Origin: Streptomyces noursei
Lineage (GTDB): Bacteria > Actinomycetota > Actinomycetes > Streptomycetales > Streptomycetaceae
Direction of reading: 5' to 3'
Length of the DNA stretch: 64,000 bases
Assembly: GCF_001646665.1 (NCBI RefSeq)
Contig: NZ_LWBU01000017.1
Coordinates: forward strand, 1 to 64,000
The notes beneath the pieces were generated by a model. It did not search any database. It saw nothing but the letters and a program-made list of their open reading frames with translations, and was not told the origin of the DNA. This document shows, piece by piece, positions 52,265-61,182 of the stretch. Each line of letters begins with the position of its first letter. Position 1 is the first letter of the stretch. The position numbers and the translations under genes were made by a program.

Positions 52265-54637
52265 ATGGACACCGGTACGCCGGTCACGGACGGGTTCGGC
52301 GAGCGGCTGCGCGCCCTGCGCTCGGCCGCCGGGCTCAGCCAGGAGGCCCTGGCGCACGCGGCGGGGGTGAGCGTCCGGGCGTTGTCGGACCTGGAGCGCG
52401 GCCGGTCACGGGGTCCGCAGCGTCGCACCGTGGAGGCGCTGGCCGCCGCGCTCGGGCTGGATGCCGCGGGCGCACGGGAGTTGGAGCGGGCCGCCAGTCT
52501 CGGCCGGCCGCGGCCCCGCCCCGCGCGGGCCGGCGCGGCCGGCACCGAAGCCACCGGCACGGACAGCGGGCCGGCCCCGTTCCACACGCTCGCGCTCCCC
52601 CGCGACCTGCACGACTTCACCGCCCGCGGTCCCGCCCTGGCCCGGCTGCGGGCGCTGGCCGAGCGGCTGGATGCCGCCCACCCGCCGGTCGCGGTGGTGT
52701 CCGGACAGCCGGGCCTGGGCAAGACCGCCTTCGCCGTGCACGCCGCGCACACCCTCACGCCGTACTTCCCTGACGGGCAGTTCGCCGTCGACCTGCGCGG
52801 CATGGACCCGCGGCCGACCCCTCCGCGCGACGCGTGCGCCCGGCTGCTGCACGCCCTGGGGGTCGCCGCCGGTGCCGTGCCCGCCGCCACCGACGACCGC
52901 TGCGGCCTGCTGCGTTCCGTACTGCGCGACCGGCGTGTGCTGCTCCTTCTCGACAACGCCGCCGACGAGGCCCAGGTCCGGCCCCTGCTGCCCGGCCACG
53001 GTCCGTCGCTCACCCTCGTCACCAGCCGCAGCAGCCTGGCGGGCCTCGAATCGGTGCACCGCGTCGACCTGGCGCTGCTGCGCCGCGAGGAGGCGGTGGA
53101 ACTGCTCGGCCGGATCGTCGGCCCGGAGCGGGTACGGGAGGAGGCGCAGGCGGCCCGCGACCTGGCGCACCTGTGCGGGCACCTCCCCCTGGCCGTACGG
53201 ATCGCGGGGCAGCGCCTGGCCTCCCGGCCGGCCGAACGCATCGGCAAGCTCGTCACCCAGCTCGCGGCGTACGGGAGTCGCCTGGACGGGCTGGAGGCGG
53301 GCTCGCTGCGGGTCAGGACCGCGTTCGCCCTCTCGTACCGGCAGCTGGACCCGCCGAGCCGTACCGTCTTCCGCCGGGCCTCGCTCGCCGCCGGCCCCGA
53401 CTTCGGCCCCGAGACCGCGGCGCTGCTCGCGGGGCTGCCGGTCCGCCGGACGGCCCGGTGCCTGGAGGCCCTCACCGGCGCGGGACTGCTCCAGCCCCAC
53501 CCGGCCGCCGACCGGTACCGCTTCCACGACCTCCTCGCCCTGTTCGCCGCCGAACAACTGGCGGAGGAGGACGATCCGGCCGACATCGCCGCCGCGGAGG
53601 ACCGGACCGCCCGGTGGATGCTCCGCCGGGCCACCGCCGCCGCGCTGCGCTTCGACGCCGACCACCGGGGCGTGCCCGACGACGATCCGGACCCGGGCAC
53701 CGCGCCCCGCGACAACGAGGCGGCCCACGGCTGGCTGGAGGCCGAACGGGCCCAGTGGCTGGCCGCCCTGGGGCGGGTGCAGGCGGCCGGCCGGCACCAG
53801 GAGGTCGTCGACGCGGCCGAGGCGATGCACTGGTTCTCCGACCGCACCCTGCAGTGGGAGCTGTGGGCGGAGGTCTTCCGGCGGGCCGTCGACTCCGCCC
53901 GCGCGCTGGGCAGCAGGCGTGACGAGGCGGTCCACCTCAACTACCTGGCGTGGGCCTACAACCAGTGCGTCTTCGACCCCGCCGCCGCCCTGCCGACCGC
54001 GGAGGCCGCGTTGGAAGCGGCGCGCGAGGTGGGGGACCAGCTCCAGGTCGGCTGGGCGCTGGGCTACGCGGCGGGAGCGCTGAACCGCCTGGGACGGGCC
54101 GACGAAGCCATCGCCCGGCTCCAGGAGTCCGCCGCCCACCTGGCCGGCCAGAGCTGCGCGCAGAGCCGCCTCGCCGAACTCAGCGCCCTCAACGCGCTCG
54201 GTCAGCAACTGCGCCAGGTCGGCCGCGCCGCGGAGGCCCTGGTCATCCACCGGCGCAGCGAGACCATCTGCCGGGCGGGCGTACCGGGGAAGCCGCAGGA
54301 GCTGATCGGCCTGTACCTGGCCGCGACCCGCCAGCACATCGGCAACGACCTGGCGGCCCTGCACCGGTGGAGCGAGGCCGAGGGCCCGCTGCGCCACGCG
54401 CTGGCCCACTTCGAGTCGGCGCGGATGCCCGCCTGGAGCGAGCCGTCCCGGCTGGACCTCGGCATCACCCTCCGCCACCTCGCCCGGTACCCGGAGGCGC
54501 GCGAAACCCTGACCGCCGCGCGCGAGGGCCTGGTCCGCCTGAACAACCCGCGCCAGCTGGAGGCCGCCGCCGAACTCCGCGCCCTGGAGAACGATCTGGC
54601 TACCGGACCTGCCTTGGGGCGGCCGGAGAGCCGGTAG
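52265..54637 (+). CDS. STAND regulator: XRE HTH, NB-ARC NTPase and TPR
   Basis: The 790-residue protein combines an N-terminal XRE helix-turn-helix (about 10-65; LAHAAGVSVRALSDLERGRS), an NB-ARC-type NTPase with P-loop SGQPGLGKTAFA and Walker B VLLLLDNAADEAQV, and C-terminal TPR helices. This is a ligand- and ATP-controlled transcription factor of the signal-transduction ATPase class. It faces the secreted PLC gene across a long inverted repeat and probably regulates it or itself. Confidence 0.9.
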   Translation: MDTGTPVTDGFGERLRALRSAAGLSQEALAHAAGVSVRALSDLERGRSRGPQRRTVEALAAALGLDAAGARELERAASLGRPRPRPARAGAAGTEATGTDSGPAPFHTLALPRDLHDFTARGPALARLRALAERLDAAHPPVAVVSGQPGLGKTAFAVHAAHTLTPYFPDGQFAVDLRGMDPRPTPPRDACARLLHALGVAAGAVPAATDDRCGLLRSVLRDRRVLLLLDNAADEAQVRPLLPGHGPSLTLVTSRSSLAGLESVHRVDLALLRREEAVELLGRIVGPERVREEAQAARDLAHLCGHLPLAVRIAGQRLASRPAERIGKLVTQLAAYGSRLDGLEAGSLRVRTAFALSYRQLDPPSRTVFRRASLAAGPDFGPETAALLAGLPVRRTARCLEALTGAGLLQPHPAADRYRFHDLLALFAAEQLAEEDDPADIAAAEDRTARWMLRRATAAALRFDADHRGVPDDDPDPGTAPRDNEAAHGWLEAERAQWLAALGRVQAAGRHQEVVDAAEAMHWFSDRTLQWELWAEVFRRAVDSARALGSRRDEAVHLNYLAWAYNQCVFDPAAALPTAEAALEAAREVGDQLQVGWALGYAAGALNRLGRADEAIARLQESAAHLAGQSCAQSRLAELSALNALGQQLRQVGRAAEALVIHRRSETICRAGVPGKPQELIGLYLAATRQHIGNDLAALHRWSEAEGPLRHALAHFESARMPAWSEPSRLDLGITLRHLARYPEARETLTAAREGLVRLNNPRQLEAAAELRALENDLATGPALGRPESR

Positions 54638-54727
54638 CGCGGCCACCGGACCGGCGGCCCGCCCCGACGCCCGCGTGAGGCGGTCGGCGGACGCCGACAG
54701 GGGCCGCCGAGCGGGACGGCAAGGGCG

Positions 54728-54758
54728 TTGACCTCAATCGCGGTCGAGGTCCTAGCGT
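54728..54758 (+). promoter_or_regulatory. MerR-type promoter with 19-bp spacer
   Basis: TTGACC (54728-54733) and TAGCGT (54753-54758) are separated by 19 bp, and the spacer holds the dyad GACCTC-N10-GAGGTC. This over-long spacer with a central dyad is the hallmark of promoters activated by MerR-family regulators. The start codon lies seven bases after the -10, so the mRNA is leaderless. Confidence 0.65.
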
Positions 54759-54765
54759 CTGCCCC

Positions 54766-55245
54766 ATGACAACGACACCCACCGTCCCCGCCCCTGCCGA
54801 CCCCGCCGTCACCGAGGCCGAACTCGCCTCCCAGCCGATCGGCTACTGGAGCGGGGTCGTGCACAAGGCCGTCATCACCCACATCCGCGACGCCATGGCC
54901 CGCGTCGACCTCACCCAGCCCATGTGGTGGACCCTCAACCGGGTCGACGCCGGCGGCCACGTCACCCGCGAGGTGGTCGCCACCGGGCTCGCCGGCGTCG
55001 CGGACACCCCGTACGACGGCTCCCGCGCCGTCGACCACCTGCTCCACCGGGGCTGGCTGCGCCTGGACGGCGACGAGGGCCTGCACCTCACCGACGAGGG
55101 CCGCGCCGCCAAGGCCCGCATCAAGGAGCTGGTCACCGGCATCCGGGCGCGGATCCATGACGGCATCACCGACGAGGAGTACGTCGCCGCCCTGAAGGTG
55201 CTGCGCCGCATGGCCGACAACGTGGCGGCGGCTACGCCCGCGTGA
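54766..55245 (+). CDS. MarR-like winged-helix regulator
   Basis: The 159-residue protein has a MarR-type winged helix (about 40-110; VTREVVATGLAGVADTPYDG, then LLHRGWLRLDGDEGLHLTDEG) with helical flanks. It is expressed from a MerR-type promoter and overlaps the convergent carboxymuconolactone decarboxylase gene by 14 bp. No ribosome-binding site precedes the ATG, in line with a leaderless transcript. Confidence 0.8.
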   Translation: MTTTPTVPAPADPAVTEAELASQPIGYWSGVVHKAVITHIRDAMARVDLTQPMWWTLNRVDAGGHVTREVVATGLAGVADTPYDGSRAVDHLLHRGWLRLDGDEGLHLTDEGRAAKARIKELVTGIRARIHDGITDEEYVAALKVLRRMADNVAAATPA

Positions 55246-55738
55246 GGCGGTTGGCGAACGTCGACATGGTGTACGTGCCGATGCCCATGACCACCTCCAG
55301 GGCGTTGCGTTCGGTGTAGCCGTGGGCGAGGAAGGCGGCCAGGTCCTCGTCGGCGACCTCGCCCGTCGTGGCGTACACGGCCTCGACGAACCGCCGCACC
55401 GCCTCCAGGCGTTCGTCGGGCAGCGGGGTGCCCGCGCGGAGGGCGGTGACGACGGCGGGGGCCGCGCCCAGGGCGCGGAGCTTGCGGGTGTGTAGGTCCA
55501 CGCAGACCTGGCAGCCGTTGCGGGTGGCGACGGTCATGACGACCGTCTCGCGGGCCACCGGGTCCAGGGTGGTGCGGTCGAACAGGGCGGTGAGGGTCAG
55601 GAAGCCCTCCAGCAGTTCGGGTGAGGCCGCCATCCGGGCGACGGCCGGTGGGATGTGGCCGCCCATGCGGTGGGCGACGGCCTCCATGACCGGGCGGGCG
55701 GCGGGCGGGGCGGTCTCCAGGGTGTGGTCGGTGAACAC
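55232..55738 (-). CDS. carboxymuconolactone decarboxylase/AhpD-like protein
   Basis: A 168-residue all-helical CMD-family protein with the redox motif C76-x-x-C79 and His83 (GCQVCVDLH), which in AhpD acts as peroxidase. A function in thiol-dependent peroxide reduction is more likely than decarboxylation because both Cys are present. The GTG at 55738 follows AGGAG by five to six bases. It is divergent from a MarR regulator that probably controls it. Confidence 0.88.
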   Translation of the reverse strand: MFTDHTLETAPPAARPVMEAVAHRMGGHIPPAVARMAASPELLEGFLTLTALFDRTTLDPVARETVVMTVATRNGCQVCVDLHTRKLRALGAAPAVVTALRAGTPLPDERLEAVRRFVEAVYATTGEVADEDLAAFLAHGYTERNALEVVMGIGTYTMSTFANRLTRA

Positions 55739-55751
55739 GGCCGCTCCTAAG

Positions 55752-56270
55752 ATGGACAACATGGTTGACGACAAGAAGGTAAACCAGGTTGTCGATCCGG
55801 GCAAGGGGGATGTCCGGGGCTACGAGCTGCCCCTGCTCCTCTTCGCGGGCTTCCGCACCCTCATCGACCGGCTCCACGCCGAACTCGCCCGGCAGGGCCA
55901 CCCCGACGTGCGCCCCGCGCACGGGTTCGCCATGCAGGCCGTCGGCGTCGGCGGGGCGACCGCCAGCGAGGTGGGGCGGCGGCTGGGCGTGTCCAAGCAG
56001 GCGGCCGGCAAGACGGTCGACCGGCTCGTCGCCCTCGGGTACGCCGAGCGCGCCGACGACCCCACCGACGCCCGCCGCAAACTCGTCCGCCTCACCCCGC
56101 GCGGCCTGGACGCCCTCACCCGCTCGGCCGCGATCTTCGACGACCTGCGCGCGGACTGGGCCCACACCCTCGGACCGGAACGCGTCCGGGACATGGAGGA
56201 CGCCCTGCGCGCCGTCGTCCCCACCGACGCCTTCCGTCTCGACGCGGCGGGATGGCTGGGCGGGACGTGA
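55752..56270 (+). CDS. MarR-family regulator
   Basis: The 172-residue regulator has a MarR winged helix (about 68-120; ASEVGRRLGVSKQAAGKTVD, LVALGYAERADDPTDARRK). It lies 13 bp from the start of the divergent CMD/AhpD-like gene, so both promoters overlap. Start at 55752 (MDNMVDDKK) or 55761 cannot be decided. Together with the MarR-like gene at 54766 it brackets the CMD gene. Confidence 0.87.
   Translation: MDNMVDDKKVNQVVDPGKGDVRGYELPLLLFAGFRTLIDRLHAELARQGHPDVRPAHGFAMQAVGVGGATASEVGRRLGVSKQAAGKTVDRLVALGYAERADDPTDARRKLVRLTPRGLDALTRSAAIFDDLRADWAHTLGPERVRDMEDALRAVVPTDAFRLDAAGWLGGT
55757..55767. promoter_or_regulatory. short dyad at the MarR/CMD divergent start
   Basis: CAAC-ATG-GTTG (55757-55767) is an 11-bp dyad over the MarR start codon; AACC-A-GGTT follows at 55782-55790. 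MarR proteins often bind such sites to block their own start; weak evidence only. Confidence 0.35.
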
Positions 56271-56376
56271 TCCGCCCGCTCGGCCAGTTGTCGCCACCGG
56301 CGTGTCGCCCCTGGCGTACGTATCGTTGAGATGCGCGGCTGCATGCGATCACGCGGCAGCGGGGAGGAGCGCCACG

Positions 56377-56970
56377 ATGACCGTCGTAGAGAGCGACAGG
56401 ATCGACATGGCCGAGAGCGACCCTGAGTGGACCCTCGACGAGATGTTCGAGGCCATCGAGCGGATGCCCCTCTTCGAGGGATACAAGGCCGAGATCGTCG
56501 AGGGGGTCGTCGTCATGTCGCCGCACCGGCACGTCCACGCGCGGATCATGCGCCTGATCATGCGAGCCCTCGAGGACGAGTTCGGCATGGACGCACTGGT
56601 GTCGTTCGACGAGCGCATCGACTTCCCCGGCCACTTGAACGGCTTCTGCCCGGACGTGGTGAAGCTGCGCGACACCGCCGAGCAGACCTCCAGGGGACTG
56701 TGGCGGTACCAGGACGTCGAGTTCGTCGCGGAGGTCGTCTCCCGGTCGACCGGCATGAACGACTACGGGCCGAAGAAGACCGCGTACGCCGCCGCCGAGG
56801 TGGCCGTCTACCTCATCGCCGACCCCTACCAGGGCAGGTGCCACGTGTACACCCGCCCCAAGGAGGACGACTACGCCATGGAGACGACCGTCGCCTTCGG
56901 CGAGCCCATCGACCTCACGGACACCCCCCTCGGACTCGTCCTCGACACCGCCGGCTTCCCCCGCGACTGA
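56377..56970 (+). CDS. Uma2-family endonuclease (DUF820)
   Basis: A 197-residue protein of the Uma2 group with a PD-(D/E)xK nuclease-like fold: Glu in KAEIVEGVVVMSP, Asp in GFCPDVVKLRD, and the E-x-V motif with Ser in FVAEVVSRSTG, then Lys residues in GPKKTAYA. Uma2 genes are highly multiplied in Streptomyces and cyanobacteria; a role in DNA processing or defence is presumed but unproven. GGGGAGGAG precedes the ATG. Confidence 0.9.
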   Translation: MTVVESDRIDMAESDPEWTLDEMFEAIERMPLFEGYKAEIVEGVVVMSPHRHVHARIMRLIMRALEDEFGMDALVSFDERIDFPGHLNGFCPDVVKLRDTAEQTSRGLWRYQDVEFVAEVVSRSTGMNDYGPKKTAYAAAEVAVYLIADPYQGRCHVYTRPKEDDYAMETTVAFGEPIDLTDTPLGLVLDTAGFPRD

Positions 56971-57037
56971 CGCACGACCGCGCCGCGCCCGGTGCCCCCT
57001 TGCTTCGAGCGCGCTCCAAGGCGTTGGCTGTACGACC

Positions 57038-58024
57038 ATGAAGTACACGCAGCTCGGACGCACCGGACTCAAGGTCAGCCGACTCGTCCTCGGCACGATG
57101 AACTTCGGGCCCCAGACCGACGAAGCCGGCAGTCACGCCATCATGAACGCCGCGATCGACGCGGGCATCAACTTCTTCGACACCGCCAACGTCTACGGCT
57201 GGGGTGAGAACAAGGGCCGCACGGAGGAGATCATCGGCTCCTGGTTCGCCCGGGGCGGTGACCGGGACAAGGTCGTGCTCGCCACCAAGGTGTACGGGAA
57301 CATGGCCGCCGAAGGGCCGGTCTGGCCCAACCACGACAAGCTCTCCGCCGTGAACATCAGGCGGGCCGTCGAAGCCAGCCTCAAGCGGCTGAACACCGAC
57401 TACATCGACCTCTACCAGTTCCACCACATCGACCGGCACACGCCGTTCGAGGAGATCTGGCAGGCCGTCGACGTCCTCATCCAGCAGGGCAAGATCCTGT
57501 ACGCGGGGTCGTCGAACTTCCCCGGCTACAAGATCGCCCAGGCCAACGAGACCGCCGCCCGGCGCGGGATGGTCGGGCTCGTCAGCGAGCAGTGCCTCTA
57601 CAACCTGGCCGAGCGCCGCGCCGAGATGGAGGTCATCCCCGCCGCTCAGGACTACGGCCTGGGCGTCATCCCCTGGTCGCCGCTGCACGGCGGGCTGCTC
57701 GGCGGCGTGCTCAGGAAGGAGGCGAAGGGCGGCCGCCGCACCAGCGGCCGATCGGCCGACGCGCTCGCCAACACCGACGTACGCCTCCAGATCCAGGCGT
57801 ACGAGGACCTCCTCGACAAGCACGGGCTGGAGCCGGGCGAGGCGGCCCTGGCCTGGCTGCTGACCCGGCCGGGGGTGACGGGGCCGATCGTCGGGCCGCG
57901 CACCGCGGAGCAGCTCGACTCCGCGCTGCGGGCGGTGGAGCTGGAACTGTCGGACGAGGTCCTGAAGGAACTGGACGCGATCTTCCCGGGCACGGGGCCG
58001 TCCCCGGAGGCCTTCGCCTGGTGA
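57038..58024 (+). CDS. aldo/keto reductase
   Basis: The 328-residue NADPH-dependent oxidoreductase has the (beta/alpha)8 family tetrad: Asp48 and Tyr53 (FFDTANVYG), Lys84 (LATKVYG) and His129/His130 (LYQFHHID). It probably reduces carbonyls of unknown identity. Sequence blocks such as AGSSNFPGYKIAQANE place it near the potassium-channel beta subunit/YghZ-like group. Confidence 0.93.
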   Translation: MKYTQLGRTGLKVSRLVLGTMNFGPQTDEAGSHAIMNAAIDAGINFFDTANVYGWGENKGRTEEIIGSWFARGGDRDKVVLATKVYGNMAAEGPVWPNHDKLSAVNIRRAVEASLKRLNTDYIDLYQFHHIDRHTPFEEIWQAVDVLIQQGKILYAGSSNFPGYKIAQANETAARRGMVGLVSEQCLYNLAERRAEMEVIPAAQDYGLGVIPWSPLHGGLLGGVLRKEAKGGRRTSGRSADALANTDVRLQIQAYEDLLDKHGLEPGEAALAWLLTRPGVTGPIVGPRTAEQLDSALRAVELELSDEVLKELDAIFPGTGPSPEAFAW

Positions 58025-58054
58025 CGGGCGTCACCGCACGGCCGCGGCTCGGCG

Positions 58055-58141
58055 TCAGCCGAGCGCGGCCGCCACGGCGACGATCACGAACATCAGCACG
58101 AGCACACCGGCCATGATCCGGTTACGGGTCTTCGGGTCCAC
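58055..58141 (-). CDS. 28-residue single-helix membrane peptide
   Basis: GTG at 58141 opens VDPKTRNRIMAGVLVLMFVI and six to eight more hydrophobic residues, ending at TGA 58055. The layout is a charged N-terminus followed by one membrane helix, as in small regulatory membrane peptides. It lies 9 bp after the thpR stop on the same strand, so it may be translated from the thpR mRNA. A GGAG is present but very close to the start. Confidence 0.45.
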   Translation of the reverse strand: MDPKTRNRIMAGVLVLMFVIVAVAAALG

Positions 58142-58150
58142 GCTCCGAGG

Positions 58151-58723
58151 TTAGCTGGCCCCTCCGAGCGGCCAGGACCCGGCCGTCTCGTAGCGCGGGC
58201 CCCGGCCCGCGGCGCCACCGCCCGGCAGGTTGCTGCGCACCAGCGTCAGCGCGTCCACCTCCCAGCGGGAGCCCTCGAACTCGCGCAGCCGCTCCACGAA
58301 GGGGCGCAGGTCCACCGCGTCCGTGCGGCCGCGGGCCACCGTCAGGTGGGCCTGGTACCGGCGGTGCTCGTCCATCGGGACGCCCGAGCGGCGGGCGGCC
58401 GCGTCCGCGCGGTCGGCGAGCAGCCGCATCTCGTCCAGCCCGCCCGCCGCACCGGCCCACAGGACGCGCCGGCCGAACCGGCCGCCGCCGTGCAGGCGCA
58501 GCGGGAAGGGCGCGGTGCGGTGGGCGGCGCGGGCGAGCCGGGTGCGCAGCTCCGGCAGCAGCGCCTCGTCCACCTCCCCCATGAACGCCAGCGTGAAGTG
58601 CCAGCCGGGACGTCCCGTCCAGCGCAGGTCACCGGCGCCCGGGAGGGCGCGCAACAGGTCCACTTCGGCGGCGAGTTCCTCTACGGCCGCGCTGCTCGGC
58701 AGCACGGCGGCGAAAAGCCTCAT
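58151..58723 (-). CDS. thpR: RNA 2',3'-cyclic phosphodiesterase (2'-5' RNA ligase family)
   Basis: The 190-residue 2H phosphoesterase has both catalytic HxTx motifs: His42 in HFTLAFMG and His126 in AHLTVARG, about 84 residues apart as in ThpR/LigT. It opens 2',3'-cyclic phosphates at RNA ends. CAGACT lies six bases before the ATG, suggesting a leaderless mRNA, opposite to the divergent GNAT gene. Confidence 0.92.
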   Translation of the reverse strand: MRLFAAVLPSSAAVEELAAEVDLLRALPGAGDLRWTGRPGWHFTLAFMGEVDEALLPELRTRLARAAHRTAPFPLRLHGGGRFGRRVLWAGAAGGLDEMRLLADRADAAARRSGVPMDEHRRYQAHLTVARGRTDAVDLRPFVERLREFEGSRWEVDALTLVRSNLPGGGAAGRGPRYETAGSWPLGGAS

Positions 58724-58764
58724 ACCGCGAGTCTGGCATGATCCACGCGCCGTATCCTCGGCCG

Positions 58765-59274
58765 ATGGACAAGGTGGAGATCAGGAGGGGCACGGCGGAC
58801 GACGTCCCCGCGATACTCGCCGTGCTGGACAGCGCGGTGGTCTGGCTGAACGAGCGGGGGATCACCGACCAGTGGGGCACCGAGCCGTGGTCGTCGAGGC
58901 CGCGGGCCGTGCGGCGCGTGCGGGAGACCGTCACGGACGGCTCGCCGTGGATCGCCGAGGTCGGGGGCGTACCGGCGGGGACGCTGACGCTGACGCCGTA
59001 CCCGGGGCCCGATGTGGCGCCCGCCGCCGAGCCGGAGCTGTACGTGCGCTTCCTGGCGACCGACGGCCGCTTCCACGGGCGGGGCGTGGGCGGCGCGCTG
59101 CTGGCGCACGCGGTGGAGGAGACCCGGCGGCAGGGCGTCTCGCTGCTGCGGGTCGACTGCTTCGCCGGGGGCGGCGGGCGGCTCGTGGACTACTACGTGC
59201 GCAACGGCTTCACGCCGACCGAGACGTTCACGGTCGGCGACTGGCCGGGGCAGGTGCTGGAGCGCCGGGTGTGA
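58765..59274 (+). CDS. GNAT-family N-acetyltransferase
   Basis: A 169-residue GNAT protein with the acetyl-CoA pyrophosphate-binding motif RFHGRGVGGALLAHAVEE and a typical C-terminal YYVRNGFTPTETF. It transfers an acetyl group to an unknown amine. TATCCT lies six bases before the ATG with no ribosome-binding site. Confidence 0.92.
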   Translation: MDKVEIRRGTADDVPAILAVLDSAVVWLNERGITDQWGTEPWSSRPRAVRRVRETVTDGSPWIAEVGGVPAGTLTLTPYPGPDVAPAAEPELYVRFLATDGRFHGRGVGGALLAHAVEETRRQGVSLLRVDCFAGGGGRLVDYYVRNGFTPTETFTVGDWPGQVLERRV

Positions 59275-59275
59275 C

Positions 59276-59293
59276 GCCGGGGCCGGCCCCGGC
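59276..59293. terminator. 18-bp palindrome between convergent genes
   Basis: GCCGGGGCCGGCCCCGGC is a perfect palindrome immediately after the GNAT stop codon and before the convergent MFS gene. Confidence 0.5.
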
Positions 59294-59373
59294 CGCCCCC
59301 GGCCCTGCCCTGCCCTGCCTGGGCACGGGGCGCCCCGGGCCCCGCACGGCCGACCGGGCGGGGGCCGGGCGGT

Positions 59374-60711
59374 CTACGCGGCCGTGGCCAGCCGCTCGCG
59401 CGGGACGAACCGCACGTGCGGGTGGCGGCCGTGCATCTCGACCTTCAGGCGCAGCCCGCCCACGCGGGCCAGCACCAGACCGATCACCACGGCGGCGGCC
59501 AGCGACACGGCACCGCCCGTGGCGAAGCCGGCGCGGGCGCCGTACGTGTCGGTGATCCAGCCCAGCAGCGGCGCGCCCACCGGCGTACCGCCGACGAAGA
59601 CCATCATGTAGAGGCTCATCACCCGGCCCCGCATGACCGGGTCGGTGGCGAGCTGGACCGAGGAGTTGGCGGTGACGTTGACCGTCAGGCCGAACATGCC
59701 GATCGGGACCAGCAGCAGCGCGAAGAGCCAGAAGGACGGCGAGAACGCGGCGGCGATCTCCAGGACGCCGAACGCGACCGCGCCGCCGACGAGCAGCCGC
59801 AGGCGCGAGGTCCCGCGCCGGGCGGCGAGCAGGGCGCCGATGAGGGAGCCGACGGCCATCAGGGTGTTGAGGAAGCCGTACGTGCCCGCACCGGCGTGGA
59901 AGACGTCGTCGGAGAAGGCGGTCAACCAGATCGGGAAGTTGAAGCCGAAGGTGCCGACGAAGCCCACGAGGGCGATCGGCCAGATCAGCTCGGGGCGGCC
60001 GGCGACGTACCGCAGTCCTTCGCGCAGCTGCCCCTTGCCGCGCGGGGCCCGCTCCACCTGGTGCAGCTCGGCGGTGCGCATGAGCATCAGCGAGGCGAGC
60101 GGGGCGAGGAAGGACAGGCCGTTGACGAGGAAGGCGTAGCCGCTGCCGACCGACGCGATCAGCGCGCCCGCGACGGCGGGGCCGACGAGGCGGGCCGACT
60201 GGAAGTTGGCCGAGTTCAGGCTGACGGCGTTGCGGACCTGCGCGGGGCCGACCAGCTCGGAGTAGAACGACTGGCGGGCCGGGTTGTCGACCACGGTGAC
60301 CAGGCCGAGCAGGAGCGCGATCAGGTAGACGTGCCAGACCTGGACGTGTCCGGAGAGGGTCAGGACGGCGAGGGCGAGACCGCACAGGCCGAGCGCGCCC
60401 TGGCTGATCATCAGCAGGTTGCGCTTGGGGTAGCGGTCGGCGATGACCCCGCCGTACAGGCCGAGGAGCAGCATCGGCAGGAACTGCAGCGCCGTCGTGA
60501 TGCCGACGGCGGCGGCGGAGCCCGTGAGGCTGAGGACCAGCCAGTCCTGGGTGATGCGGGCCATCCATGTGCCGGTGTTGGAGACGATGGCACCGGTGAA
60601 GAACAGCCGGTAGTTGCGGACCTTGAGCGAGGAGAAGGTCCCGTTGCGGGGTGTCTTGCGGTCGTCGGGGTTGTGTGCGGGTGCGGAGAGTACTCCGGGT
60701 CCCGAACTCAA
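59374..60711 (-). CDS. MFS transporter (MFS_3/enterobactin-exporter-like)
   Basis: The 445-residue protein has about 12 membrane helices and the MFS motif GGVIADRYPKRNLLM after helix 2. Its N-terminal block FSSLKVRNYRLFFTG is typical of the MFS_3 (EntS-like) exporters. A MarR gene directly upstream on the same strand probably controls it. The TTG start at 60711 follows AAGGAGG by nine bases. Confidence 0.92.
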   Translation of the reverse strand: MSSGPGVLSAPAHNPDDRKTPRNGTFSSLKVRNYRLFFTGAIVSNTGTWMARITQDWLVLSLTGSAAAVGITTALQFLPMLLLGLYGGVIADRYPKRNLLMISQGALGLCGLALAVLTLSGHVQVWHVYLIALLLGLVTVVDNPARQSFYSELVGPAQVRNAVSLNSANFQSARLVGPAVAGALIASVGSGYAFLVNGLSFLAPLASLMLMRTAELHQVERAPRGKGQLREGLRYVAGRPELIWPIALVGFVGTFGFNFPIWLTAFSDDVFHAGAGTYGFLNTLMAVGSLIGALLAARRGTSRLRLLVGGAVAFGVLEIAAAFSPSFWLFALLLVPIGMFGLTVNVTANSSVQLATDPVMRGRVMSLYMMVFVGGTPVGAPLLGWITDTYGARAGFATGGAVSLAAAVVIGLVLARVGGLRLKVEMHGRHPHVRFVPRERLATAA

Positions 60712-60738
60712 AAGAGGTCGCCTCCTTGGTGCGTCGGT

Positions 60739-61182
60739 CTACAGGTGCGCGAGCTTCTCCAGCACGGGAGCGGCGGCACGCAGCTTCGCCCACTCGTCCT
60801 CGTCCAGACCCTCGGCGAGGGTGGCCAGCCAGGCGTTCCGCTTGCGGCGGGACTCCTCGAGCATGGCCTCGGCCGTCTCGGTCTGGCTGACGACCTTCTG
60901 CCGGCGGTCCTCGGGGTGCGGCTCCAGCCGGACCAGCCCCTTGGCCTCCAGCAGCGCCACGATGCGTGTCATCGACGGCGGCTGCACGTGCTCCTTGCGG
61001 GCCAGCTCACCGGGGGTGGCGGAACCGCAGCGGGCGAGGGTGCCGAGCACCGACATCTCGGTGGGGCTCAGCGATTCGTCGACGCGCTGGTGCTTCAGGC
61101 GTCGGCCCAGCCGCATGACGGCGGAGCGCAAGGCGTTCACGGCGGCTGCGTCAGCGGGGTCGCCGTGGGAGAGGTCAGGCAT
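60739..61182 (-). CDS. MarR-family regulator of the MFS exporter
   Basis: The 147-residue MarR protein has the winged helix (about 45-95; TPGELARKEHVQPPSMTRIV and EPHPEDRRQKVV). It is the first gene of a two-gene unit with the MFS exporter. TACGCT lies six bases before the ATG and overlaps a 9-bp inverted repeat, so leaderless transcription with autorepression is likely. Confidence 0.9.
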   Translation of the reverse strand: MPDLSHGDPADAAAVNALRSAVMRLGRRLKHQRVDESLSPTEMSVLGTLARCGSATPGELARKEHVQPPSMTRIVALLEAKGLVRLEPHPEDRRQKVVSQTETAEAMLEESRRKRNAWLATLAEGLDEDEWAKLRAAAPVLEKLAHL

